A DNA stretch of 9,355 nucleotides from Verrucomicrobia bacterium UBA1731 (lineage in GTDB: Bacteria; Verrucomicrobiota; Kiritimatiellia; RFP12; UBA1067): the NCBI GenBank assembly GCA_002317575.1, contig DCIH01000029.1:6318-15672 (forward strand). The letters run 5' to 3'. The stretch's first letter is position 1; each line of letters begins with the position of its first letter. Below are positions 1 to 6,169 of the stretch, piece by piece. Both the position numbers and the translations under genes were made by a program. The notes under the pieces are model-generated. The model was not told the origin of the DNA and made no database searches. It saw nothing but the letters and a program-made list of their open reading frames with translations.

Positions 1-857
1 ACTGCATCGTCCCCGACGTGCGCGGGCATGAATATTCGCGACCCGCCGCCGAGGTGCTCGCGGAAACGCGCGCGCTCGTCGACCGCGGCGTGAAGGAAAT
101 CTGCTATTTGGGGCAGAGCGTGCTCCGCTACGGCCGGCGCACGCCCGCATGGCCGGGCGCGGATGTCGACTGGACGGAGCCGTTTCCGAGATTGTTGGCG
201 GCCTTGAGCGAAATCAAGGGGCTGAAGCGCATCCGCTTCACGAGCGCGCATCCGAAAGGGTGCACCGACGAACTCGTGCGCGCCTACCGCCAATTTCCGC
301 AGGTGTGCCGACATCTCCACCTGCCCGTGCAGTCCGGGTCGGACCGCGTCCTCGCCGAGATGGGGCGCCATTACACGCGCGCCGAGTACCTGGCGGCGAT
401 CCGCAAGCTGCGCGAATTCGATCCCGAGTTCGCCATTACCACGGACGTCATCGTGGGTTATCCCGGCGAAACGGAAGCCGATTTCGAGGAGACGCGTTCG
501 CTCATGGAGGAAGCCCAGTTCGACAACGCGTTCGTGTTCAAGTATTCCCCACGTCCGGGGACGCGTAGCGCGGCGCTGCTGGACGACGTGTCCACCGAAG
601 AGAAAGAACGTCGCGACCAGGTGCTCCTCGTGGACCAGCAGGTGCGCGGGTTGAAGCGCAACCAGTTGCTCGTGGGCACGGTGCGCGAGGTGCTCGCGGA
701 AGGCCCCAGTTTGCGCAACGCCGAACGCTGGAGCGGGCGCGATTCGGGGAACCGCATCGTCGTGTTTCCGCCGCCGGCGGGCCTCAAGGCGGGCGAATTC
801 GTGTCCGTGCGCATCACCGAGGCGCATCCGCAGATTCTCGTGGGCGAAGCGGTTTGA
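1..857 (+). CDS. miaB: tRNA-2-methylthio-N6-dimethylallyladenosine synthase MiaB, 5'-truncated
   Basis: This radical-SAM methylthiotransferase adds a methylthio group to i6A37 of tRNAs that read UNN codons. The open frame runs from base 3, so the start lies outside the window; 284 residues are visible, and a GTG at 18 is internal. The first visible residue is Cys in CIVPDVRGHEYSRP, the MiaB signature in which this Cys is the last of the three cluster ligands (CxxxCxxC). Further family motifs are HLPVQSGSDRVL, TTDVIVGYPGETEADF and YSPRPGT. The last 75 or so residues form a TRAM RNA-binding domain with GRDSGNRIVVF, which favours MiaB over RimO or MtaB. The N-terminal methylthiotransferase domain, with the auxiliary cluster cysteines, is not in the window. 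The next gene starts 11 bases downstream, suggesting one transcript. Confidence 0.93.
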   Translation, partial: CIVPDVRGHEYSRPAAEVLAETRALVDRGVKEICYLGQSVLRYGRRTPAWPGADVDWTEPFPRLLAALSEIKGLKRIRFTSAHPKGCTDELVRAYRQFPQVCRHLHLPVQSGSDRVLAEMGRHYTRAEYLAAIRKLREFDPEFAITTDVIVGYPGETEADFEETRSLMEEAQFDNAFVFKYSPRPGTRSAALLDDVSTEEKERRDQVLLVDQQVRGLKRNQLLVGTVREVLAEGPSLRNAERWSGRDSGNRIVVFPPPAGLKAGEFVSVRITEAHPQILVGEAV

Positions 858-868
858 AAGGGCGAAGC

Positions 869-1660
869 ATGGACTATTCCGCGCGCAAACACTGGTTCTT
901 CGATTTCGACGGCACGCTTTTCGACACGGAAGTCGACATCAAAATCGCCTGGATCGATGTGTTGAAGTGCCTGCACCTCGAATCGCCGGATTTCGAAAAG
1001 CGCTACGTGACGGGGCCGAGCTTGCCGGAGATGACGCGGATTCTTTTTCCGGACCATCCCGACATCGAGCGGCTCATCGCCGACGTGAAGGCGAACTTCG
1101 CGCGTGTCTACGACGAAGCGGGGTTTCCGAACACCAAGCCCTACCCCGAGGCGGTCACCCGGGTGAAGGCGCTCAAGGCGTCCGGCAAGGAACTGTATGT
1201 GGCGACGAACAAACGGCGTGCGCCGACGGTGCTGTTGCTGGAAAAGTACGGGTTGCGCGATCTGTTCACCGAGGTCTACACCAGCGACTCCGTGCCCGGG
1301 CGGCACTTGAGCAAAAGCGAATATCTCGCGCTGGCGCTCAAGACGCGCGGCATCGATCCCGCGGACGCGGTGATGGTGGGCGACACGGCGATTGACGTGC
1401 GCGGCGGCCGCGCGAACGGCATGGGCGTGAAAACCGTGGACTGGGGATACGGGACGGGGCCGTTCTACGCGCGTCTCGCTCGCATTTTGGGCGTCTCGCG
1501 CGCCGGCGGTGCCGTGAAATTCCGCGAAACGCCGAACTGGGGTCCGTCCGCCGTCGCCGACACGTTGTCGCTTCTCGAAGATGCGCGCGGCGCGGCGGTG
1601 CCGGCCGGCGAACTCGACGCCTGCGAGACGGCCGAAGATCTTTTCCTGAGGACGTGCTGA
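869..1660 (+). CDS. HAD-superfamily hydrolase, phosphoglycolate-phosphatase-like
   Basis: A 263-residue cytosolic HAD phosphatase. Motif I is FDFDGTLFD (nucleophile D12, acid/base D14), motif II ATNKR (T113), motif III lysine K149 in SKSEY, and motif IV VMVGDTAIDV (D172, D176). All catalytic positions are therefore intact. The alpha-helical cap lies between motifs I and II, as in the Gph/PGMB branch (subclass I). The substrate cannot be read from sequence; phosphoglycolate or another small phosphate ester is the default guess. An in-frame TTG at 854 would add five residues, but ATG 869 has AAAGGG at 857-862 at good spacing and puts motif I at the usual distance from the N-terminus. After motif IV the protein carries roughly 40 residues more than a typical Gph, including a segment around GPSAVADTLSLLEDA that resembles no motif I know. 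Confidence 0.88.
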   Translation: MDYSARKHWFFDFDGTLFDTEVDIKIAWIDVLKCLHLESPDFEKRYVTGPSLPEMTRILFPDHPDIERLIADVKANFARVYDEAGFPNTKPYPEAVTRVKALKASGKELYVATNKRRAPTVLLLEKYGLRDLFTEVYTSDSVPGRHLSKSEYLALALKTRGIDPADAVMVGDTAIDVRGGRANGMGVKTVDWGYGTGPFYARLARILGVSRAGGAVKFRETPNWGPSAVADTLSLLEDARGAAVPAGELDACETAEDLFLRTC

Positions 1661-1662
1661 CC

Positions 1663-2049
1663 ATGGACGTCCGTCGCATCCGCGAGCGCAAGGCGCAGAA
1701 CCGCCTGGACGCCAATTGCATCCCCGGTCTTCCCGTCGACGGCGATCCGCGGGAATTGCGAACGCCCATTTCGGCGTTCGATGGCGTCCTGGAGGGCGTG
1801 CTTGCGGAACTGGTGACGGTTCGCAGTCCGTTTTTCGAGGCGCTGCGCGCGCAATGGAAGACATTGTTTCCGGATTTGCCAGCCGTGCCGGGGCGTTTCG
1901 AGGACGGCAAGCTGTTTCTCTATGTGCGCACATCGGGGCGTCTTTTCGCATTGCGGCCGAAACTGACGAAAATAAAGCGCGCTTTGGAGCAGTTGCCGGA
2001 GGCGCCCAAAAAGTTCACGGTGCACCTTGAAATACATGCCGTAAAATGA
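1663..2049 (+). CDS. DUF721/DciA-like protein
   Basis: A 128-residue protein starting 2 bases after the HAD gene stop. ATG 1663 is chosen over the in-frame GTG at 1654 because GAGGA (1648-1652) is 10 bases from the ATG and only 1 base from the GTG. The C-terminal half follows the DUF721 pattern: a Trp-containing helix (ALRAQWKTLFPDL), Pro, then a strand with F.DGKLFLYVRTSG, a helix (LRPKLTKIKRALEQL) and a final strand (KKFTVHLEIHAV). Some DUF721 proteins are DciA, the ancestral loader of the DnaB replicative helicase, and are often encoded near dnaA, rpmH or rnpA, which fits its place just upstream of rpmH. The family match is by pattern only and the N-terminal 40 residues are not diagnostic, so helicase loading is an inference. 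Confidence 0.6.
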   Translation: MDVRRIRERKAQNRLDANCIPGLPVDGDPRELRTPISAFDGVLEGVLAELVTVRSPFFEALRAQWKTLFPDLPAVPGRFEDGKLFLYVRTSGRLFALRPKLTKIKRALEQLPEAPKKFTVHLEIHAVK

Positions 2050-2055
2050 TACAAT
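2027..2055 (+). promoter_or_regulatory. sigma70-type promoter for the rpmH-rnpA-yidD-yidC block
   Basis: TTGAAA (2027-2032) and TACAAT (2050-2055) are separated by exactly 17 bases. TG at 2047-2048 one base before the -10 makes it an extended -10. The -35 lies inside the end of the DciA-like gene, and the TG belongs to its TGA stop (2047-2049). Predicted transcription start is near 2062, giving an mRNA leader of about 30 bases before the rpmH ATG. This is a sequence prediction, but it is the best promoter match I see in the window and stands before an operon expected to be highly expressed. Confidence 0.72.
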
Positions 2056-2066
2056 TGCCGCTCATT

Positions 2067-2078
2067 TTTCACGTGAAA
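2067..2078. repeat. 12-bp perfect palindrome in the rpmH leader
   Basis: TTTCACGTGAAA reads the same on both strands. It lies a few bases after the predicted transcription start and its right half runs into the rpmH Shine-Dalgarno AAAGGA (2076-2081). The position suits a repressor operator or a translation-control site. A perfect 12-mer palindrome is expected about twice by chance in a window this size, so only its position makes it notable. Confidence 0.35.
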
Positions 2079-2091
2079 GGAAACAGACAAA

Positions 2092-2229
2092 ATGAAGATG
2101 ACATGGCAGCCCTCGAAGATCAAACGCGCGCGCAAGATCGGTTTCCGCGCCCGCAAGGCCACCAAGGGAGGGCGTAAGGTTCTCGCGAGCCGTCGCGCCA
2201 AGGGCCGCAAGCGCCTGACGCAGGTTTGA
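2092..2229 (+). CDS. rpmH: 50S ribosomal protein L34
   Basis: A very basic 45-residue protein of the large ribosomal subunit. It opens MKMTWQPSKIKRARKIGFR and then carries TKGGRKVLASRRAKGRKRLT, which matches the L34 family closely (usual length 44-46). Two small departures are Met at position 3, where Arg is usual, and Trp at 5, where Phe or Tyr is usual. ATG 2092 has AAAGGA at 2076-2081, 10 bases away; the next ATG (2098) would lose the conserved MK start and sit too far from it. rpmH heads the classical rpmH-rnpA-yidD-yidC cluster, and rnpA follows 11 bases after the stop. Control is probably through the promoter at 2027-2055 and perhaps the palindrome in its leader. Confidence 0.95.
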   Translation: MKMTWQPSKIKRARKIGFRARKATKGGRKVLASRRAKGRKRLTQV

Positions 2230-2233
2230 GGAG
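2228..2233 (+). promoter_or_regulatory. Shine-Dalgarno of rnpA, overlapping the rpmH stop
   Basis: GAGGAG lies 7 bases before ATG 2241 and shares two bases with the rpmH TGA. It settles the rnpA start at 2241 rather than the in-frame TTG at 2226, and suggests that ribosomes finishing L34 reinitiate on rnpA. Confidence 0.7.
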
Positions 2234-2240
2234 TTCGCCG

Positions 2241-2645
2241 ATGTCCACGCGGCTTCCCGGCTTGAAGTACAAAGGCGTCTTCGAGCGGGGGCGCGTGGTG
2301 AAGGGCCATCTCTTCACCGCGTGGATACTTTCGGGCGAGGGCGCCGGTCGTCAGGCCGGCGTCGTCGTTTCAAAGAAGAGCTTTCACGACGCCGTCGACC
2401 GCAACCGGGCCAAACGCATTCTGCGCGAAGGGTTCCGTCTGCTGCACGACGAAATGCCCGAGGGTTGCGATTGGGTTCTGGTGGGCAGGTCGTCCATGGC
2501 CGGAAAAAAAACGGCGGATGTGATGAAGGAACTGAAATGGGCCTCTCGAAAATACTCGTCCTTTTCGTCCGCGCCTACCAGGTCGTCCTCAGTCCGCTCT
2601 TCAGCGGCTGTTGCCGGTTCGAGCCCAGCTGTTCCAACTACATGA
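2241..2645 (+). CDS. rnpA: Ribonuclease P protein component (C5/RnpA)
   Basis: This is the protein subunit of RNase P, which binds the catalytic RNA and the 5' leader of precursor tRNAs. The 134-residue product has the family core: GVFERGRVV near residues 12-20, a strand AGVVVSKK (39-46), then the signature FHDAVDRNRAKRILREGFR with the RNR box at residues 54-56, and CDWVLVGR. The usual family length is about 115-120. Here residues 100-134, a Ser/Ala-rich tail with no family likeness, are read from the same DNA as the start of yidD in another frame, an overlap of 109 bases. The conserved fold seems complete by about residue 105, so the tail is likely a by-product of the overlap. An indel that delayed the stop is the other explanation. 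Confidence 0.92.
   Translation: MSTRLPGLKYKGVFERGRVVKGHLFTAWILSGEGAGRQAGVVVSKKSFHDAVDRNRAKRILREGFRLLHDEMPEGCDWVLVGRSSMAGKKTADVMKELKWASRKYSSFSSAPTRSSSVRSSAAVAGSSPAVPTT
2526..2530 (+). promoter_or_regulatory. Shine-Dalgarno of yidD inside rnpA
   Basis: AAGGA lies 6 bases before ATG 2537 and within the rnpA coding frame. It supports independent translation of yidD from an internal site and fixes the yidD start. Confidence 0.6.
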
Positions 2646-2785
2646 TCGAGGCGCTCACCGTCCATGGCGCGCTGAAGGGGTTTTTGTTGGGAGCGTGGCG
2701 GTTGCTCAGATGTCACCCTTTTGGTTCGCACGGTTACGATCCCGTGCCGCCGAAGGGAAAGTGGAAGAACGATTTTCTAGAGTGA
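2537..2785 (+). CDS. yidD: Membrane protein insertion efficiency factor YidD
   Basis: An 82-residue member of the YidD (haemolytic domain) family, a small inner-membrane-associated protein thought to help YidC insert membrane proteins. It begins MGLSKILVLFVRAYQVVLSPL, an amphipathic helix typical of the family. It then has CCRFEPSCSNYMIEAL (conserved Cys-Arg-Phe-x-Pro-x-Cys-Ser-x-Tyr) and RLLRCHPFGSHGYDPVP (conserved Cys-His-Pro and Asp-Pro-Val-Pro). The length matches the E. coli protein (about 85). The frame is open further upstream, but only ATG 2537 gives the family N-terminus and has a Shine-Dalgarno. Its first 109 bases lie within the end of rnpA in another frame; yidC starts 24 bases after it. 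Confidence 0.93.
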   Translation: MGLSKILVLFVRAYQVVLSPLFSGCCRFEPSCSNYMIEALTVHGALKGFLLGAWRLLRCHPFGSHGYDPVPPKGKWKNDFLE

Positions 2786-2805
2786 AGGTTTAAGGTTGAA
2801 GGTTC
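2785..2805 (+). repeat. three tandem 7-base AAGGTT-N units before yidC
   Basis: AAGGTTT, AAGGTTG and AAGGTTC follow directly on one another (starts 2785, 2792, 2799), overlapping the last base of the yidD stop and filling most of the yidD-yidC gap. The sequence TGAAGG (2797-2802), 7 bases before the yidC ATG, is the likely Shine-Dalgarno, so the repeat supplies the ribosome binding site. It may be slippage-prone. Confidence 0.6.
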
Positions 2806-2809
2806 GAAG

Positions 2810-4585
2810 ATGAACAAGAGCGACAAATTGATTTCGATTGTGCTGGCGTTGGCGCTGGCGGGTTGGCTGTGGCATTCGATCAGCGACGCCAAGAAGCAGG
2901 CCGAAGCGGCGCGCGAGGCGGCGGCGGTCGCGGCCACCAACATCGTCGAGGCGGCGGTCGCGCCGGTCTCGAACGCGGCGCCGGCCGTCGTGACGGCGCA
3001 GACCGAAAAGCTCGAGGAGGGCGGCTCCATCGAGCTGGCGGCGCCCAAAGCCCCCGAGAAGACGGTGGTCTTGTCCAACGCGCAGATGGCGGTTACGCTC
3101 ACCACGCGCGGCGCGGCGGTGAAGGATGTCACGTTCTTCGGTTATGCCGAGAAGCCCGGCGCCATTTCCGCCGACAATCCGGCAGTGCGGCTCGACTTCT
3201 CCGAGGCGCCGGCGCTGGAAATCACGGGCGGCGCGAACCTGGTTCGCGGGCTCGACTACGAAATCGTCCGTCAGGATGAATCGTCGGTGACGTTCAAGTT
3301 CGGTGCGCTCGAGCGCACGATCACGCTGGGCAAGGACTACCGGATTTCGCTCAAGGACGCCTTCGGCACGTCCCAGACGTGGGGCTCCGACTACGCGGTG
3401 TCGCTCGGCGCGATGCCGATGGACGCCTCCAAGAACGGACTCCTGTCGATCGACTCGTTCGTCTCTTCGCCCGTGGCGAAGGAGCAGAAGGTGAAGCACT
3501 GGGGCGAAGAGGATCCTCTGAAGAGCTACCTCGTCGCCGGCGTCGGCGGCTGCTCGGGCAAGAAGGACGCCACGGCGATTCCCGCGGTGCAGACGGTGGC
3601 CGTGCCGTCGCCATCCAAATGGCTGGCCGTCAAGAACCGCTTCTTCGTTTCGGCGCTCGCGTCCGCGACGTTGCCGATTTCGGGCTTCGACGCGGTCGTG
3701 TCGCGCGTTCCCGACATGGCCGAATACAAGCTCCGCCACGTGTCGGCGAGCGCCAAATTCGCCGGCTGCAACGGCGCCGTCAACGAGATGACGTTCTACC
3801 TCGGCCCCAAGAAACAGGACCTCCTGTGGGACCTCGGCATGAAGGACGTGATGGAATTCGGCATGTGGCGCTGGGTGTGCTATCCGATGGTGTGGGTGCT
3901 CAACCTCTTCCATTCCTGGATTCCGAACTACGGCATCGCGATTATTCTCCTGACGATTCTCGTGCGACTCGTCTTCTGGCCGCTCACGCACAAGTCCACG
4001 GTTTCCATGCGCCGGATGAGCGAAATCCAGCCCAAGATCAAGGAAATCCGGGAGAAGTTCAAGGATAATCCGCAGCGTCTGCAGCAGGAAACGTGGGCCG
4101 TGTACCGCGACAACAAGGTGAATCCCGCCGCGAGCTGTCTGCCGATGCTCATCCAGATTCCGGTGTTCATCGCGCTCTTTACGGTGCTCCGCTCCGCGGT
4201 CGAACTGCGCTACGCGCCGTTCCTGTGGATCGTCGACTTGTCCGAGCCGGAAGCGCTCGGCGCCACGAGCTGGTTCCCGTTCTTCGGCGGTCTCAACATC
4301 CTGCCGATTCTGATGGCGGCGACGATGGCGCTCCAGAGCGCGCTCACGCCGTCGGCGGGCGACAAGAACCAGCAGCGCATGATGATGGTGATGATGCCGG
4401 CGATGATGCTGTTCATGTTCTATTCGTTCCCGAGCGCGCTGTCCCTGTACTGGACGCTTTCGCAGGTGCTCTCGATCGTCCAGATGTGGTACATCCGCAA
4501 GCGCTACACGCCGGCGCCCGTGGCCGCTTCGGCGGACGTGGTGGACGTGCCGGTGACGCGCCAGATGCGCCGCCACGGCGCATAA
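2810..4585 (+). CDS. yidC: Membrane protein insertase YidC
   Basis: A 591-residue inner-membrane insertase of the Gram-negative type that acts alone or with SecYEG. Residues 5-22 form the N-terminal transmembrane segment, followed by an Ala-rich linker and a large periplasmic domain (about 70-340; motifs such as LTTRGAAVKDV and GLDYEIV). From about 350 comes the conserved core: amphipathic helix, TM2 with YGIAIILLTILVRLVFWPLT including the hydrophilic-groove arginine (R386), the cytoplasmic hairpin KSTVSMRRMSEIQPKIKEIREK, CLPMLIQIPVFIALF, NILPILMAATMALQS, and a Met-rich last segment ending FPSALSLYWTLSQVLSIVQ. The C-terminus is short and basic. ATG 2810 has TGAAGG at 2797-2802. It lies between yidD and lpxB, with a 10-base gap to lpxB. 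Length and order are ordinary for Gram-negative YidC. Confidence 0.96.
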   Translation: MNKSDKLISIVLALALAGWLWHSISDAKKQAEAAREAAAVAATNIVEAAVAPVSNAAPAVVTAQTEKLEEGGSIELAAPKAPEKTVVLSNAQMAVTLTTRGAAVKDVTFFGYAEKPGAISADNPAVRLDFSEAPALEITGGANLVRGLDYEIVRQDESSVTFKFGALERTITLGKDYRISLKDAFGTSQTWGSDYAVSLGAMPMDASKNGLLSIDSFVSSPVAKEQKVKHWGEEDPLKSYLVAGVGGCSGKKDATAIPAVQTVAVPSPSKWLAVKNRFFVSALASATLPISGFDAVVSRVPDMAEYKLRHVSASAKFAGCNGAVNEMTFYLGPKKQDLLWDLGMKDVMEFGMWRWVCYPMVWVLNLFHSWIPNYGIAIILLTILVRLVFWPLTHKSTVSMRRMSEIQPKIKEIREKFKDNPQRLQQETWAVYRDNKVNPAASCLPMLIQIPVFIALFTVLRSAVELRYAPFLWIVDLSEPEALGATSWFPFFGGLNILPILMAATMALQSALTPSAGDKNQQRMMMVMMPAMMLFMFYSFPSALSLYWTLSQVLSIVQMWYIRKRYTPAPVAASADVVDVPVTRQMRRHGA

Positions 4586-4590
4586 GGGGA
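4585..4590 (+). promoter_or_regulatory. Shine-Dalgarno of lpxB that decides its start
   Basis: AGGGGA lies 5 bases before ATG 4596 and overlaps the alternative ATG at 4590. This favours 4596 and the N-terminus MKVLLLAGEESG over MCMKV. Confidence 0.6.
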
Positions 4591-4595
4591 TGTGC

Positions 4596-5732
4596 ATGAA
4601 AGTCCTTCTGCTGGCAGGTGAAGAATCCGGCCTCATCTATGCGGAGGGCTTGAAGGCGCGTCTGCCCGAAGCCGAGGTCCGCGGTTACGCGGACTACGGC
4701 TTCAAGACGGCGGATCTCGCCGTGATGGGTTTCTGGCCCGTTCTCAAGAAGCTGTTCTATTTTCTCCGCGTGGCGCGCACGATGAAGCGGGCCGTCGCGG
4801 AATGGCGGCCGGACGTGCTCGTCACGGTGGACTATCCGGGGTTGAACCTCAAGCTTGCCGCGTACGCGAAGTCGTTGGGCGTTCCCGCCGTTCACCTCGT
4901 GTGTCCGCAGGTCTGGGCGTGGCATCAGGGGCGCATTCCGAAGGTGGCCGCGTCGCTCACCAAACTGCTGTGCTTCTTCCCGTTCGAACCGGCGCTTTTC
5001 GACGGCACGGGGCTGGACGTGAAATTCATCGGGCATCCGATGGTGGACGTGTTTGCGCAGGAGCGTGCGGCCGCCGCGGGTGCGGTAGCCGAGCCCGCCG
5101 GCAAGAAAATCCTGGCGCTGTTGCCTGGCAGCCGAATGGGTGAAATCTGGAGGAACATGCCCCGGCTCCTGGCGGCGTTGGCGCTTTTGGGCAAGCGCGA
5201 CGACCTGGAAGTCGTGGTGCCCGCCGCCAACGCGCGCGCCGAGGCGCTGTTGCCGACGCTGATCATGAAGGCGCCCGGCGATTTGCCGTTCGTGCGGGTG
5301 CAGCGCGGCGGCGCGCGGGATCTTCTGCGCCGGGCCGATTGCGCGGCCGTAGCGAGCGGCACGGCCACCCTGGAGGCGGCGCTGGCTCGCTGCCCCACCG
5401 TGCTCGTGTACGCCGTGTCGCCGCTCTTGGCGTGGTTCGCCCGGCGCGTCATCAAGGGCGTCCACTACATTGGGCTCGCCAACGTGATCTGGGAGAAGTC
5501 CCGTGGTGCTGCGGGTGCGCCGGCGGCGGAAGCGCCGATGCCGGAACTGCTTCAGGAGGCGTTCACGCCCGAGGCCGTGGCCGAGCGGCTGCGGGCGTGG
5601 CTGGACGATTCCGCCGCGCGGAAAGCCGCCGTGACGCGGCTGGACGACGCGATGGCGCTTTTGACATCCGACGGCGACGCGCTCGGAAAAGCGGCGGACG
5701 AGATCCGCGCGGCCGCGGGAGCGCGCGCATGA
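4596..5732 (+). CDS. lpxB: Lipid A disaccharide synthase LpxB
   Basis: A GT19 glycosyltransferase of 378 residues (E. coli 382) that joins UDP-2,3-diacylglucosamine to lipid X at the inner face of the cytoplasmic membrane, the committed disaccharide step of lipid A synthesis. Motifs in order: LLLAGEESG at the N-terminus, LAVMGFWPVLKKL, DVLVTVDYPGLN, CPQVWAWHQGRI, FFPFEPALF, KFIGHPMVD, LALLPGSRMGEI and ASGTATLEAALARCPTVLVY (the UDP-binding region), then HYIGLANVI. Two departures are visible. The Asp of the usual GEx-SGD loop is replaced by Leu, and the segment after it (normally containing GGPxM) is shortened to RGYADYGF. The gene follows yidC by 10 bases and overlaps ybeY by ATGA. Its presence implies an outer membrane with lipid A. 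Confidence 0.94.
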   Translation: MKVLLLAGEESGLIYAEGLKARLPEAEVRGYADYGFKTADLAVMGFWPVLKKLFYFLRVARTMKRAVAEWRPDVLVTVDYPGLNLKLAAYAKSLGVPAVHLVCPQVWAWHQGRIPKVAASLTKLLCFFPFEPALFDGTGLDVKFIGHPMVDVFAQERAAAAGAVAEPAGKKILALLPGSRMGEIWRNMPRLLAALALLGKRDDLEVVVPAANARAEALLPTLIMKAPGDLPFVRVQRGGARDLLRRADCAAVASGTATLEAALARCPTVLVYAVSPLLAWFARRVIKGVHYIGLANVIWEKSRGAAGAPAAEAPMPELLQEAFTPEAVAERLRAWLDDSAARKAAVTRLDDAMALLTSDGDALGKAADEIRAAAGARA

Positions 5733-6169
5733 ACGTCGTGGTGGTCGGTTCCCTGCCGAAGGCGTTCGGTTTGACGCGTGCGGCGTTGAAGGTCGCCGCC
5801 ACGTCGTTCGCGATGCGTTCGTCGAAGCGCGTCGGCGGCGTTTGGCGAGAAATCGTGGTGAACTTGGTGCATGACGCGGAATCGGACGCGGCGCATCGCG
5901 CGATCATGGACGTCGCCGGCGCCACGGATGTGATCACGCAGGCGTACGACGCGATGCCCGGCGAACCCGAGGGCCTTTACGGCGAACTGATTGTGAATGT
6001 CGACCAGGCGATGCGGGCGTGCCCCGCGCGCTGGCCGAAGGCGAAAGAACTGCTCCTGTATGTGGCCCACGGCATGGACCACTTGAGTGGCGCGGACGAC
6101 CATGCGGAGCGCGACTACCGGACGATGCGGCGCCGCGAACTCGCGTGGCTGAGGCAAGTCACTTCTTGA
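5729..6169 (+). CDS. ybeY: Endoribonuclease YbeY (16S rRNA maturation)
   Basis: A 146-residue UPF0054 metal-dependent endonuclease involved in 16S rRNA 3' maturation and ribosome quality control. The ATG overlaps the lpxB stop (ATGA), so translation is probably coupled. The family is shown by GATDVITQAYD, GELIVNVDQAM and the metal site HGMDHLSGADDH followed by E..YRTMRRRE. The common motif is HGxLHLxGYDH with ligands His-x3-His-x5-His. Here H114 and H118 are in place, the position of the third histidine is D124, and a histidine (H125) follows one residue later. From general knowledge, Asp at that position occurs in some other phyla, so the enzyme is probably active. The N-terminal 50 residues are poorly conserved. 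The gene ends by overlapping the convergent lipoprotein gene by 11 bases. Confidence 0.87.
   Translation: MNVVVVGSLPKAFGLTRAALKVAATSFAMRSSKRVGGVWREIVVNLVHDAESDAAHRAIMDVAGATDVITQAYDAMPGEPEGLYGELIVNVDQAMRACPARWPKAKELLLYVAHGMDHLSGADDHAERDYRTMRRRELAWLRQVTS

Noticed and set aside
1654..1656. GTG as the start of the DciA-like gene
   Set aside because: It is one base from the Shine-Dalgarno sequence; ATG 1663 has workable spacing.
458..1951. Long minus-strand open frame (497 residues) across miaB, the HAD gene and the DciA-like gene
   Set aside because: Arg/Ala/Pro-rich composition, no motifs, and it runs antisense to three well-supported genes. Long antisense frames are expected in GC-rich DNA.
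2050..2091. Replication origin near rpmH
   Set aside because: rpmH is often near oriC, but the gap is only 42 bases with no DnaA-box cluster and no dnaA in the window.
2777..4636. Minus-strand open frame of 619 residues antisense to yidC
   Set aside because: Extremely Arg/His-rich with no domain pattern; a shadow of the yidC codon bias.
4413..5465. Minus-strand open frame antisense to lpxB
   Set aside because: Low-complexity basic composition and no start signal; lpxB on the other strand has all its family motifs.
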